Of a stretch of 64,000 nucleotides of DNA, positions 28,764 through 38,544 are shown one piece after another (position 1 is the stretch's first letter; every line of letters starts with the position of its first letter). The DNA is from VXYK01 sp965221585 (GTDB taxonomy: Bacteria; Actinomycetota; Acidimicrobiia; Acidimicrobiales; Aldehydirespiratoraceae): assembly GCA_965221585.1 (NCBI GenBank), contig OZ244898.1, positions 372,001 to 436,000 of the forward strand. Direction: 5' to 3'. A program made the translations under genes and the position numbers. The notes beneath the pieces are model-generated. The model saw only the letters and a list, made by a program, of their open reading frames with translations. It was not told where the DNA came from and ran no database searches.

Positions 28764-31253
28764 ATGGCCCTAGACCCCAACCGTTGGACGCTGAAGACCA
28801 CCGAGGCCCTCTCGGCCGCAACCGAGATGGCCCGCGCCGCCTCCCATCCGGAAATCACGCCCCAACATGTGCTGATCGCGCTGCTCGGTCAACAAGAGGG
28901 GATTGTGCAACCGCTGCTGCACAAACTCGGCGTCGATGTGCCCGCTGCACGGAACAAGGCGGCAACCGAACTTGAGCGTCTGCCCAACGCCTACGGATCC
29001 GAACCCCAGTTGGCCAAGCCACTCATCGAGGCGCTCAACGACGCCGACAAACTGCGTGCCGACCTGCATGACGACTACCTCTCCACCGAGCACGTGCTGG
29101 TGGCGCTGGCCGACCTCATCGATGTCGACCGCGACGCACTTCGGACCGCGCTGGCGGAGGTTCGCGGCACTCATCGCGTTACCACCCAGACCCCGGAGAA
29201 TCAGTTTCAAGCCCTGGAGCGGTTCGGCCACGACCTCACCGAGGCCGCCCGCTGCGGAGACCTCGACCCCGTCATCGGCCGCGACGACGAGATCCGCAGG
29301 GTCATTCGCGTGCTGTCGCGGCGCACCAAGAACAACCCGGTGCTGATTGGTGAACCCGGAGTCGGCAAGACTGCCATCGTCGAGGGCCTGGCAGCTCGCA
29401 TCGTTGAAGGAGACGTGCCCGACTCGTTGCAGCACAAACGCTTGATCAATCTCGACATGTCGCTGCTCGTGGCAGGAGCCAAGTATCGCGGCGAGTTCGA
29501 GGAGCGCCTGCAAGCGGTGCTCAAAGAGATAGAGGACGCCGACGGCGAGATCATCACCTTCGTCGACGAAATGCACACGGTCGTCGGCGCGGGAGCTGCC
29601 GAGGGGGCGATGGACGCCGGCAACATGTTGAAACCGATGCTCGCCCGGGGTCGTTTGCGGATGATCGGTGCCACCACACTCGACGAATACCGCAAACACG
29701 TCGAGAAGGACCCGGCGCTGGAGCGGCGCTTCCAGCAAGTGTTGGTAGCGCCACCGTCGGTCGAGTCCACCATCGCCATACTGCGCGGCCTCAAGGAACG
29801 CTACGAAGTCCACCATGGAGTCCGGATTCAAGACTCAGCGCTGGTAGCCGCGGCTGTGCTGAGCGATCGCTACCTGACCGGCCGCTTCCTGCCCGACAAG
29901 GCAATCGACCTGGTCGACGAAGCCGGTAGTTCGCTGCGCATCGAGATTGATTCCGTACCGACCGAGATCGACGTCGTCGAGAGGCGAATACGCCAGTACG
30001 AGATCGAACGTCTGGCCCTGGCAAAGGAGACCGACGCGGCGTCGGCCGAACGACTCAGCGACCTGGACCGAGAACTAGCGGATCTGAGAGAAGACCTGTC
30101 AGCGCTCACCGTCAGGTGGCAGGCCGAGAAAGACGCCATTGGTGCGCTGCGCGAGATAAACGAACAACTCGAACATCTGCGCAGTGAAGTTGAACGCGAG
30201 ACCGATCTGGAACGCGCGGCTGAACTCCGCTACGGCCAGATTCCCGAACTGGAGCGCCAATTCGGCGCGGCCAAAGAAGAGCTCGACACACTCCAAGGCG
30301 AAGACTCCATGTTGAAAGAAGAGGTGGACGACCAAGACATCGCCGAGGTCGTCAGTCGCTGGACCGGCATACCCGTGTCGCGGCTGATGGAAGGCGAGGT
30401 GCAGAAGCTGGTGCGTCTGGAGGACCATCTGCATCAGCGGGTCGTAGGCCAGGACGATGCGGTTTCGGTGGTCGCCAACGCCATACGCCGTTCGCGGGCC
30501 GGGCTCGGCGATCCACGGCGCCCGATCGGCAGCTTCCTGTTTCTCGGGCCCACCGGAGTCGGCAAAACCGAACTGGCTCGATCCCTGGCAGAGTTCCTCT
30601 TCGACGACGAGCGCGCCATGGTGCGCATCGACATGTCGGAATACATGGAGAAGCACAGCGTCAGCCGCCTGATCGGCGCGCCGCCCGGCTATGTCGGCTA
30701 TGACGAGGGCGGACAGCTGACCGAGACAGTCAGAAGGCGCCCCTATTCGGTGGTGCTGCTCGACGAAGTCGAAAAAGCGCATGCGGATGTCTTCAATGTT
30801 CTGTTGGCGCTGCTCGACGACGGTCGCTTGACCGACGGCCAAGGCCGCACCGTCGACTTCTCCAACGTGGTCCTGATCATGACCTCCAACCTGGCCGGTG
30901 AGCCGAGAGACTTCTTCAGACCTGAGTTCATCAACCGAATCGACGACATCGTTCGTTTCGGGTCGCTGAGTTCCGAGGACCTCTCCAAGATATTCGACCT
31001 CCAGTTCTCGGACCTTGCAGACCGGCTCACCAGCCGGCGCATCGCTCTCGAGGTGACCGGCGAAGCAAGAGATCGCATGGCGCAGATGGGTTACGACCCT
31101 GCATTCGGGGCTCGTCCGCTGAGGCGCTTGATCCAACGCAGCATCGGCGATCCGCTGGCGATCGCCATACTCGAGGGTCGATACCTCGAAGGCGACACCG
31201 TGAAGGTCGATGTTGAAGGCGATGGCGACAATTCGCAGATCGTCCTTCGCTGA
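28764..31253 (+). CDS. clpB: ATP-dependent chaperone ClpB
   Basis: An 829-residue AAA+ disaggregase that rescues aggregated proteins with DnaK. The N domain opens MALDPNRWTLKTTEALSAA with two repeats. NBD1 Walker A is GEPGVGKTAIVEG, Walker B ITFVDEMHTVVG. The middle coiled coil runs about residues 395-520 (ERRIRQYEIERLALAKETD onwards). NBD2 Walker A is GPTGVGKTELARS, Walker B VVLLDEVEKAH. Usual length is 850-870. After TSNLAGEPRD the chain goes straight to FFRPEFINRID, lacking a roughly 20-residue segment most ClpBs have. The start follows the HAIR-like promoter. Confidence 0.94.
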   Translation: MALDPNRWTLKTTEALSAATEMARAASHPEITPQHVLIALLGQQEGIVQPLLHKLGVDVPAARNKAATELERLPNAYGSEPQLAKPLIEALNDADKLRADLHDDYLSTEHVLVALADLIDVDRDALRTALAEVRGTHRVTTQTPENQFQALERFGHDLTEAARCGDLDPVIGRDDEIRRVIRVLSRRTKNNPVLIGEPGVGKTAIVEGLAARIVEGDVPDSLQHKRLINLDMSLLVAGAKYRGEFEERLQAVLKEIEDADGEIITFVDEMHTVVGAGAAEGAMDAGNMLKPMLARGRLRMIGATTLDEYRKHVEKDPALERRFQQVLVAPPSVESTIAILRGLKERYEVHHGVRIQDSALVAAAVLSDRYLTGRFLPDKAIDLVDEAGSSLRIEIDSVPTEIDVVERRIRQYEIERLALAKETDAASAERLSDLDRELADLREDLSALTVRWQAEKDAIGALREINEQLEHLRSEVERETDLERAAELRYGQIPELERQFGAAKEELDTLQGEDSMLKEEVDDQDIAEVVSRWTGIPVSRLMEGEVQKLVRLEDHLHQRVVGQDDAVSVVANAIRRSRAGLGDPRRPIGSFLFLGPTGVGKTELARSLAEFLFDDERAMVRIDMSEYMEKHSVSRLIGAPPGYVGYDEGGQLTETVRRRPYSVVLLDEVEKAHADVFNVLLALLDDGRLTDGQGRTVDFSNVVLIMTSNLAGEPRDFFRPEFINRIDDIVRFGSLSSEDLSKIFDLQFSDLADRLTSRRIALEVTGEARDRMAQMGYDPAFGARPLRRLIQRSIGDPLAIAILEGRYLEGDTVKVDVEGDGDNSQIVLR

Positions 31254-31325
31254 TAACTCCGCACGGATCGCTGCGAGATCACGCTAATCTTTCTCGGTAA
31301 CGCAAATCCATCAAGGGAGAGCGCC

Positions 31326-32618
31326 GTGCCAGCGACCATAGTCGTCGGTACTCAATGGGGAGACGAAGGCAAGGGGCGCTTCACCGACCTCCTGGCCAAG
31401 GAGATGTCCATCGTCGTCCGCTATCAGGGCGGCCACAACGCTGGGCACACGCTGGTTGTCGACGGCGAGACTTTCGCCCTGCAACTTGTTCCCAGCGGAG
31501 TCCTTTACGACTACATCACGCCGGTGATCGGCAACGGCGTTGTGGTCGATCCGCGTGTCCTCATCGCCGAGATCGACATGCTCACCAACCGAGGCGTCGA
31601 CTGTTCGAAGCTGAGAGTCTCAGGCAACGCGCATCTCATCATGCCGTACCACACCGAACTCGACGCGCTCCACGAACGTCACCTCGGCGACGCCAAACTC
31701 GGCACCACCAAACGTGGTATCGGACCTGCATACGCGGACAAGGCGATGCGCGTGGGGTTGAGGGTTCAAGATCTGGCAGACCCGAAGATCTTCCGTCAAA
31801 AGCTCGAGGTCGTGCTCAGTCACACGAATCAGGTGCTCACCAAGGTCTTCGACCGGCCTCCGGTAGACGGAGAGGCGATCGCGGCCCAATACCTCGACGA
31901 GTGCGCCCCCCGGATCCTGCCCCTGATCACCGACTCCGTCGGGCTGCTCCACGACGCACTGGAAGCCGGGCAGGAGGTACTGCTCGAAGGTGCCCAGGCC
32001 ACGTTCTTGGACCTCGACCACGGGACCTATCCGTTCGTCACATCGTCGAACCCTGTCTCGGGCGGCGCTTGCACCGGTTCAGGCATCGGACCACGGCACA
32101 TCGACCGCGTCGTCGGCGTGGCCAAGGCCTACGTGACCCGGGTCGGCTCGGGACCTTTCCCCACCGAACTCCTCGACGACGTTGGCGACTATCTCGTTGA
32201 CGTCGGCCAGGAGTACGGCGTCAACACGGGCCGTCGGCGGCGACCGGGTTGGCTCGATGCCGTGATGGTTCGACATGCGGTGCGCGTCAATTCCCTGACC
32301 GAGATTGCGATCACCAAACTAGATGTACTTGACAGGTTGGATTCTTTGAAGGTCTGTGTCGCTTATGAGATCGACAATGAACTGCACACCAATCTTCCCT
32401 ACCATCAATCACAACTGCACGCGGCCGTGCCGGTTTACGAAGAACTGCCGGGCTGGAAAACCGATCTCAGCGCGGTAACGAACCCGCGCCAACTGCCCGT
32501 GGCAGCCGCTGAGTACATTGAGTTTCTGGAGAGTCAGATCGGTGTGCCTATCCGGCTGGTAGGGGTCGGCCCGGGTCGTGAGCAATACCTGGACAGAAAC
32601 GACAGGCTTGTCGCATGA
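31326..32618 (+). CDS. purA: Adenylosuccinate synthetase
   Basis: A 430-residue enzyme joining IMP and aspartate with GTP, the first committed step to AMP. The GTP-binding N-terminus is IVVGTQWGDEGKGRFTDLLA. The switch region QGGHNAGHTLVVDG and GIGPAYADKAMRVG are conserved, as is the C-terminal TGRRRRPGWLDAVMV. Start is GTG 31326 after GGGAG. The stop overlaps purB by four bases (ATGA). Confidence 0.97.
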   Translation: MPATIVVGTQWGDEGKGRFTDLLAKEMSIVVRYQGGHNAGHTLVVDGETFALQLVPSGVLYDYITPVIGNGVVVDPRVLIAEIDMLTNRGVDCSKLRVSGNAHLIMPYHTELDALHERHLGDAKLGTTKRGIGPAYADKAMRVGLRVQDLADPKIFRQKLEVVLSHTNQVLTKVFDRPPVDGEAIAAQYLDECAPRILPLITDSVGLLHDALEAGQEVLLEGAQATFLDLDHGTYPFVTSSNPVSGGACTGSGIGPRHIDRVVGVAKAYVTRVGSGPFPTELLDDVGDYLVDVGQEYGVNTGRRRRPGWLDAVMVRHAVRVNSLTEIAITKLDVLDRLDSLKVCVAYEIDNELHTNLPYHQSQLHAAVPVYEELPGWKTDLSAVTNPRQLPVAAAEYIEFLESQIGVPIRLVGVGPGREQYLDRNDRLVA

Positions 32619-34036
32619 CTGAGGCCGTGACCAATGTTCTTGCTGATCGCTATGCCAGCGAGGCGATGAACAGGATCTGGTCGCCCGAAGGCAAGATAAT
32701 CCAGGAACGGCAGTTATGGCTTGCCGTGCTGCGGGCACAAGTCTCGTTGGGGTTGGAGATCCCCGACGGGACGATCGAAGCCTACGAAGCGGTATTGGAT
32801 CATGTCGATCTTGCGTCTATTGCTGAGCGCGAGGCAGTTACTCGTCACGATGTGAAAGCTCGTATTGATGAGTTCTGCGACCTTGCCGGTCGGCAGCATA
32901 TTCATCGGGGTATGACCTCACGGGATCTGACCGAGAACGTTGAACAGTTGCAGATTCGCCAGGCTCTGGTTCTGGTGCGAGATCGTCTGGTGGCAGTGCT
33001 TTCGCGACTCGCCGGTCTGGCTTCGGCCCATGTTGATCTGGTGATGGTTGCCCGCACCCACAATGTTGCCGCCCAGGCGACCACCTTGGGCAAGCGCTTC
33101 GCGGATGTGGCCGAGGAGACCATGATCGGTTTGGTGCGGGTGGAAGAGCTGCTGGCCCGGTACCCGCTTCGAGGGATCAAGGGTGCGGTCGGTACTCGCC
33201 TGGATCAGTTGGACCTGTTGGGGGATGTAGATGCCGTTGACCAGTTGGAACAGATGATCGCGCAGCACCTCGGGTTCGGGCGTGTTCTCGACAGTGTGGG
33301 CCAGGTGTATCCGCGGTCCCTTGATCTTGATGTGGTTTCGGCACTCGCGCAGGCCGTGTCGGGACCTTCCTCCGCGGCGACCACCCTGCGGCTGATGGCT
33401 GGAAATGAACTGGCTACCGAGGGCTTCAGCGAGGGTCAGGTCGGTTCGTCGGCGATGCCTCACAAGATGAACAGCCGCAGCGCAGAACGTATTGGCGCGC
33501 TGCGCACGATCCTTGACGGCCACCTGACAATGGCCGCCAACCTTGCCGGCCGGCAGTGGAACGAGGGTGACGTGAGTTGCTCGGCGGTTCGGCGAGTGAT
33601 GCTGCCCGATGCGTTCTTTGCTGCCGACGGGTTGCTGCAGACAGCTATCGGTGTCTTCGATGGTTTTGGTGCCTTCGATGCGGTGATCGAAGCCGAGTTG
33701 CAGCGTGAGCTTCCGTTCGTTGCGACCTCGCGCATACTCGGCGACGCGGTGGCGGCGGGACTGGGTCGTGAGGAAGCCCATCAGCTGATCAAGTCCCACG
33801 CGGTGGCCGCAGTCTTGGCCCGCCGTGAGGGCAAGGGTGGTCCCGGCTTCATAGAACGTCTCGCCGCGGACGAACGAGTACCGCTTGACGCGGCTGCGAT
33901 TCACAGCTGCTTGGCCGACAGTGACGAATTTGTCGGGACGGCAACAGTCCAAGTCGAACGCGTCGTGGCCCGCGTCAATAGGATTATTTTAGAGCATCCA
34001 CAAGCAGCTGTTGAAGCGGCTGAGGTCCGCTATTAG
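32615..34036 (+). CDS. purB: Adenylosuccinate lyase
   Basis: A 473-residue fumarase-superfamily lyase acting in both the SAICAR and adenylosuccinate cleavage steps. Signature SSAMPHKMNSRSAER is present, with IHRGMTSRDLTEN holding catalytic His/Ser residues. The ATG overlaps the purA stop, so the two successive AMP steps are translationally coupled. Start MTEAVTNVLADRYASEAM is typical of actinobacterial PurB. Confidence 0.96.
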   Translation: MTEAVTNVLADRYASEAMNRIWSPEGKIIQERQLWLAVLRAQVSLGLEIPDGTIEAYEAVLDHVDLASIAEREAVTRHDVKARIDEFCDLAGRQHIHRGMTSRDLTENVEQLQIRQALVLVRDRLVAVLSRLAGLASAHVDLVMVARTHNVAAQATTLGKRFADVAEETMIGLVRVEELLARYPLRGIKGAVGTRLDQLDLLGDVDAVDQLEQMIAQHLGFGRVLDSVGQVYPRSLDLDVVSALAQAVSGPSSAATTLRLMAGNELATEGFSEGQVGSSAMPHKMNSRSAERIGALRTILDGHLTMAANLAGRQWNEGDVSCSAVRRVMLPDAFFAADGLLQTAIGVFDGFGAFDAVIEAELQRELPFVATSRILGDAVAAGLGREEAHQLIKSHAVAAVLARREGKGGPGFIERLAADERVPLDAAAIHSCLADSDEFVGTATVQVERVVARVNRIILEHPQAAVEAAEVRY

Positions 34037-34057
34037 AGCAACCGGCGGCGGAGCGAC

Positions 34058-34477
34058 TTAGGCGGAACGGGAGATCCCGGCCCGCTTGAGAACTGCAGCC
34101 GATACTCCGTTCGAACGCCAAGTCGAATAGTTGATTCCATTCGCTTCGCCGTAATCGCGAGCCATAGCGACAAACTCGTCTTCAAACGGCGAAATGTCGA
34201 CAACGGCCTCAGCAGCTTCGATCTTGGCCTCCAGATCGGTCTTCTCCTGAGTGAGGTGAAGCCGTTGCAAAGGCTTTGCGCTATCCATTTCGCTTTCGAT
34301 TGCAGCAATTCTCTTGCGCATGTTTTCTGGTGTCCGCCTGCGTCCCGGCTTTGGTCGGTTCATTTCAAGCGCTTCAAGGTAATTGCGTACCGCCCGGGCC
34401 CGGGTTCTGCCCACGGCGAGTGCCGCTCGATGTTCGTCGGACATGGGCCTCTTTGTCGATCCCGTTGTTGCGTTCAT
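34058..34477 (-). CDS. Conserved hypothetical protein, basic, coiled-coil
   Basis: A 139-residue protein. ATG 34477 (MNATTGSTKRPMSDEHRAAL) is preferred over ATG 34489, because GGAG lies six to ten bases upstream of it. The N-terminal half is very basic, with KPGRRRTPENMRKRI. A helical heptad-like region (LQRLHLTQEKTDLEAKIEAAEA) follows. The C-terminus ends NGVSAAVLKRAGISRSA, a helix-turn-helix-like tail that faintly recalls Lsr2's DNA-binding end. A DNA-binding role is speculative. It converges with purB and is divergent from the malic enzyme gene. Confidence 0.65.
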   Translation of the reverse strand: MNATTGSTKRPMSDEHRAALAVGRTRARAVRNYLEALEMNRPKPGRRRTPENMRKRIAAIESEMDSAKPLQRLHLTQEKTDLEAKIEAAEAVVDISPFEDEFVAMARDYGEANGINYSTWRSNGVSAAVLKRAGISRSA

Positions 34478-34627
34478 GCGATTCTCCATTTCGTGTTCGA
34501 GGGTCGAGTCAAACCCGCGCCATGAACGTATCGGTTTATTTTGAAAAGGGTCAATACTCGCGGACCGGGTTGTTCATGTCGTCGCTCGATTTCGGGTTGG
34601 AGCGTTTCGCTGAATATCGTTCGCAGC

Positions 34628-36052
34628 GTGCAGAATGCTCCAACCGCCGCATTTTCGATCACCCTCAAGATCTCGCTGGACAACGTCCCGGGCACGCTCG
34701 GCCGGTTCGCGGCCGCGGTCGGTGATCTGGGAGGCAACATCGCAGGTATTCCGGGCTTTGAGGCGAAGGGACCCACGGTTGTCCGCGATATTGACGTTCA
34801 TTGTCGTTCCGAGGCGCATGCAGCGCAGATAGCCGAGGCGATCAACGAACTCGACGGCGTCGCGGTTCTCGACTGGTGGGATCGCACCTATGCACTCCAT
34901 GAAGGAGGGAAGATCGAGGTGCTTCCGCTGTGTTCGGTCGGTGACGCCGACGATTTGTCGATGGCGTACACACCGGGCGTGGCCCGTGTCTGTCTGAGCA
35001 TCTCCGACGACGAGTCGCTGGCTCATCAGTACACGATCAAGAAGAACACTGTGGCGATAGTGAGCGACGGCAGCGCGGTGCTCGGCCTCGGCAATATCGG
35101 GGCCCATGCGGCGATGCCCGTGATGGAAGGGAAGGCCCTGCTGTTCAAGGAGTTCGGAGGGATCGATGGTTTCCCGATCTGCCTCGACACGCAAGACACA
35201 GAAGAGATCATTGAAACGGTCACCCATATCGCCCCGGCGTTCGGGGGGATCAATCTTGAAGACATTGCTGCACCTGCCTGTTTCGAAATCGAGGACCGGC
35301 TCAAGGCGACGTTGCCGATCCCGGTCTTCCACGATGATCAGCACGGCACCGCCATAGTGGCCCTGGCCGCGCTCACCAACGCTCTGAAGCTGGTCGACAA
35401 GAAGATCGAGAACATCTCTGTGGTCATCTCCGGGATGGGTGCCGCGGGTGTGGCTGTGGGCAAGATCCTGCTCGACGCGAACGTCGGCGAGGTCATCGGC
35501 GTGGACCGGATCGGAGCGGTTCACGAGGGCCGCGACCAGCAGAACAAGGTCAAGGAACAGTTCGCATCGGTAACCAACCGTGATCGCCGAGCCGGCACGC
35601 TGGCTGAAATGCTGGTGGGCGCTGATGTGTTCGTGGGAGTGTCGGCCCCCGACCTGGTCGATGCTTCCAACCTTCGGCGGATGGCCCGTGACCCGATCGT
35701 CTTCGCGATGGCCAACCCGGACCCGGAGATCCGTCCTGAAGTAGCCGACGGTATTGCCGCGGTGATGGCTACCGGCCGCTCCGACTTCCCCAACCAGATC
35801 AACAACGTGTTGGCATTTCCCGGAATTTTCAGGGGGACCCTGGATGCCGGCGCGCACAGCGTGACAGAGAATATGAAGGTGAGTGCAGCGGCGGCCATCG
35901 CGGCGTGCGTGCCTGAATCGGAGCTGCGCCCCGATTTCGTGGTGCCGTCGGTCTTCGACCGGTCGGTTGCACCGATGGTGGCCGAGGCCGTCGCCGAAGC
36001 GGCGAAGCGTGATGGTGTCGTTCGCAGTCAAACACTGGCTGCCGGTGTCTGA
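34628..36052 (+). CDS. NAD(P)-dependent malic enzyme with N-terminal ACT domain
   Basis: A malic enzyme converting malate to pyruvate and CO2. An ACT regulatory domain at the N-terminus (ITLKISLDNVPGTLGRFAAA) precedes the catalytic part: SMAYTPGVARVCLSI, VFHDDQHGTAIVALAALTNA and the nucleotide motif ISGMGAAGVAVG. The start is uncertain. GTG 34628 keeps the ACT domain and drops a poorly conserved leader. A TTG at 34541 is possible. About 474 residues with this start. Confidence 0.88.
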   Translation: MQNAPTAAFSITLKISLDNVPGTLGRFAAAVGDLGGNIAGIPGFEAKGPTVVRDIDVHCRSEAHAAQIAEAINELDGVAVLDWWDRTYALHEGGKIEVLPLCSVGDADDLSMAYTPGVARVCLSISDDESLAHQYTIKKNTVAIVSDGSAVLGLGNIGAHAAMPVMEGKALLFKEFGGIDGFPICLDTQDTEEIIETVTHIAPAFGGINLEDIAAPACFEIEDRLKATLPIPVFHDDQHGTAIVALAALTNALKLVDKKIENISVVISGMGAAGVAVGKILLDANVGEVIGVDRIGAVHEGRDQQNKVKEQFASVTNRDRRAGTLAEMLVGADVFVGVSAPDLVDASNLRRMARDPIVFAMANPDPEIRPEVADGIAAVMATGRSDFPNQINNVLAFPGIFRGTLDAGAHSVTENMKVSAAAAIAACVPESELRPDFVVPSVFDRSVAPMVAEAVAEAAKRDGVVRSQTLAAGV

Positions 36053-36056
36053 ACCG

Positions 36057-38180
36057 ATGTTTGAGAACCTGCTCTCGCCGGTCTCCATCGGGCCGATGGA
36101 GTTGAGGAACCGGATGGTCATGGCTCCGATGGGAGTCGAGATCGTTGGTGACGACGGATTCGCCAACGAGGCGATCACGGCCTACTACGAGGAAAGAGCT
36201 CGTGGCGGGGTCGGGTTGATCATCACCGAGGTGTGCGCCATGGCGTATCCCCGGGGGGCCAACTCCGTGCATCAACTGGGATTGTCGGACGACCGCTATA
36301 TCCCGGCGTTGCAGAACCTCACCAGCCAGGTTCACAGCCACGGCGCCAAGATCGCGGTGCAACTCGTGCACCACGGCAAGATCTCTCGGGTCGACATCAA
36401 AGAGGGGCGAGAGGTGCTCGTGCCGTCGGTTCCCCAATGGCACGGATCGCTCGACATGATCAACGATCTGACCCCTGAGGAACTGGGGTTGATGGCCGCC
36501 GCCAACGGTGGCGCGAAACCGAACTATCGCGTTATGACGACGGCCGACATCGCCGAGTTGACCGACGACTTCGCGGCAGCAGCCCGCCGGGCTCAGGAGG
36601 CAGGCTTCGACGGCGTTGAGATCCATGGTGCCCACGGCTATCTGATCTCCGGGTTCTTGTCCAAGCAGTGGAACAACCGAACAGACGAATACGGCGGAGA
36701 TGTTCACAATCGCTCACGACTGCTCTGTGAGGTCATTGCTGCTTCCAAGGATGCGACCGGCGATGATTTTGCGGTTTGGTGCCGTCTCGACGCTCTCGAG
36801 TACCGCACACCGGAGGGCATCGTCTTCGAGGACACCGAGGTGACCGCGCAACTCGCACAGCAAGCCGGCGCCGACGCCATCCATCTCAGCGCTTACGGGG
36901 ACCAGACTTCGGGTCCGGCGTTCACCGAGGGAACCTTGCCACACCGCGAAGCAACACATGCGGCGCTGTCGGGCAAATTGAAGAGCAAACTGAACGTGCC
37001 TGTCATCGCGGTGGGGCGGATTCGTCCGGAGACCGGCGACGAGATGATCGCTCACGGCAAGGCCGATCTGATTGCCATGGGGCGTCAGATGCTGGCTGAT
37101 CCCGAAACGGCGCTGAAGGTCGTTGAGCAGCGGCCGGACGACATCCGCCCTTGCATCAACTGCTACACCTGCGTGGCTCAACCATTCTTCGACAGGCGGG
37201 TGCGTTGTGCGGTCAACCCGGTGCTGGCCCACGAGGTGGAGTTGCGCCACGTTGAACGCTCTACTGCGGCAGCACCGCGCTCGGTGGTGATTGTGGGCGG
37301 TGGTCCTGCGGGTATGGAGGCGGCCCGGGTTGCCGCCTTACGAGGGCACGGGGTCACGATTTTCGAAGCCAGTGGGCAACTCGGCGGCGCGTTGAGGTTC
37401 GGTGCGTTGGTGTATGAACCGAACCTCAGGCTCTTGAAGTGGCTTACCAGGCAGATCCAAGAGCTTGATGTGGATGTGCGGTTGAATACACCGGCCACGG
37501 TTGAGGCTGTTCAGGCGCTCGAGCCTGACGCTTTGATCGTCGCTACCGGCGCCTCGCGGGAACGACCGGATATTCCGGGCATCGGTTTGGGCCACGTGCT
37601 CGATGGCGACGATTTGCGGGCCATGCTGACAGATCCGTCCGCTGATGCCTCGCGCAAGCTCTCGTTGACGGGAAGAATCGCCGTGGCCGCGGGCCGACGC
37701 CTCGGGGTGACCGACGATCCCGAACGGCTGGCCGCTCTGACGCACCACTACATGCCGATCGGCAAGCGGGTCACGATCCTCGGCGGCGGCCTGGTCGGTA
37801 TCGAACTCGCGGAGTTCCTGGTGGACCGCGGCCGGACGGTGACAGTGCTCGAAGGTGGAGCAACCATGGCTACCGAGATGGCCCACCCGCGACGTTGGCG
37901 GGTGTTGACGGATCTTCGTGAGCACGGCGTCGAGCTGGTGAGCAACGCTGAGGTGTTGGAGGTGACGCCCACGCAGGTGCGTTACCGCCACGAAGAACGT
38001 GAGCATTCTGTTGACGCCGACTGTGTAGTGGTCGCTTCCGGGCTGGTCGGCGATGAGTCGGTGGCGCAGCAGATGCGGGTCGGCGGACTGGACCCGGTGA
38101 CGATCGGTGATTGCACGGGAGTCGGCTATCTCGAAGGGGCCATGGCCGACGGTTTCAAGGCTGGCTACGCCGTCGGCTGA
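36057..38180 (+). CDS. NADH:flavin oxidoreductase / 2,4-dienoyl-CoA reductase-like, FMN plus 4Fe-4S plus FAD
   Basis: A 707-residue FadH-like fusion. Residues 1-350 form the Old Yellow FMN barrel (FENLLSPVSIGPMELRNRMV, HGAHGYLISGFLS). A 4Fe-4S cluster is bound by CINCYTCVAQPFF and the next Cys in VRCAVNP. From about 400 an FAD/NAD half follows: VVIVGGGPAGMEAARVAAL and VTILGGGLVGIELAEFL. ATG 36057 is taken. GTG 36045 overlaps the malic enzyme stop and is possible. Role may be dienoyl-CoA or enone reduction in lipid or aromatic catabolism. Substrate is inferred only from family. Confidence 0.86.
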   Translation: MFENLLSPVSIGPMELRNRMVMAPMGVEIVGDDGFANEAITAYYEERARGGVGLIITEVCAMAYPRGANSVHQLGLSDDRYIPALQNLTSQVHSHGAKIAVQLVHHGKISRVDIKEGREVLVPSVPQWHGSLDMINDLTPEELGLMAAANGGAKPNYRVMTTADIAELTDDFAAAARRAQEAGFDGVEIHGAHGYLISGFLSKQWNNRTDEYGGDVHNRSRLLCEVIAASKDATGDDFAVWCRLDALEYRTPEGIVFEDTEVTAQLAQQAGADAIHLSAYGDQTSGPAFTEGTLPHREATHAALSGKLKSKLNVPVIAVGRIRPETGDEMIAHGKADLIAMGRQMLADPETALKVVEQRPDDIRPCINCYTCVAQPFFDRRVRCAVNPVLAHEVELRHVERSTAAAPRSVVIVGGGPAGMEAARVAALRGHGVTIFEASGQLGGALRFGALVYEPNLRLLKWLTRQIQELDVDVRLNTPATVEAVQALEPDALIVATGASRERPDIPGIGLGHVLDGDDLRAMLTDPSADASRKLSLTGRIAVAAGRRLGVTDDPERLAALTHHYMPIGKRVTILGGGLVGIELAEFLVDRGRTVTVLEGGATMATEMAHPRRWRVLTDLREHGVELVSNAEVLEVTPTQVRYRHEEREHSVDADCVVVASGLVGDESVAQQMRVGGLDPVTIGDCTGVGYLEGAMADGFKAGYAVG

Positions 38181-38198
38181 GCGGGAGGGGCGACGGTG

Positions 38199-38226
38199 AG
38201 CGGCCCGGCACAGATGCCGGGCCGCT
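38199..38226. terminator. Strong GC hairpin between the OYE-like gene and the tRNA pair
   Basis: An 11-base-pair perfect stem, AGCGGCCCGGC with GCCGGGCCGCT, around the loop ACAGAT. It lies between the stop at 38180 and the 3' end of the convergent tRNA-Phe at 38232. It can therefore stop transcription from both sides. Confidence 0.8.
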
Positions 38227-38231
38227 GTTGG

Positions 38232-38304
38232 TGGTCGGGACCGGCGTCGATCCGGTGACCTACCGCTTTTCAGGCGGCCGCTCTGCCAACTGAGCTACCC
38301 GACC
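38232..38304 (-). tRNA. tRNA-Phe (GAA)
   Basis: A 73-nt cloverleaf. The acceptor GGTCGGG pairs fully with CCCGACC. D-arm is GCTCAGTTGGCAGAGC. Anticodon arm GCCGCCTGAAAAGCGGT gives anticodon GAA. T-arm is ACCGGATCGACGCCGGT. CCA is not encoded. It lies 28 bases downstream of tRNA-Asp on the same strand, so the two are probably one transcript. Confidence 0.92.
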
Positions 38305-38332
38305 CCACAGCATCCTCGATGAGAATGCGTGG

Positions 38333-38407
38333 CGGTCCTGACGGGATTTGAACCCGCGGCCTCCACCTTGACAGGGTGGCGATCACTCCAAACTGATCTA
38401 CAGGACC
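38333..38407 (-). tRNA. tRNA-Asp (GTC)
   Basis: A 75-nt tRNA. Acceptor GGTCCTG pairs with CAGGACC. The anticodon arm GCCACCCTGTCAAGGTGGA carries GTC. T-arm is GCGGGTTCAAATCCCGT and the discriminator base is G, as expected for Asp. It is the upstream member of the Asp-Phe pair. Confidence 0.92.
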
Positions 38408-38544
38408 CCCCACGGACAAGCCGTGCGAACCCCGAACGGTATGCCACAGCGACGGCATTCGCAACCTAGTTTGACCCGTGCGGGTCCGAAGTGTTCGGCC
38501 GTCCCGCGCAGAGCATCGAACACCCGGATCCAGGCGAGTTTCGG

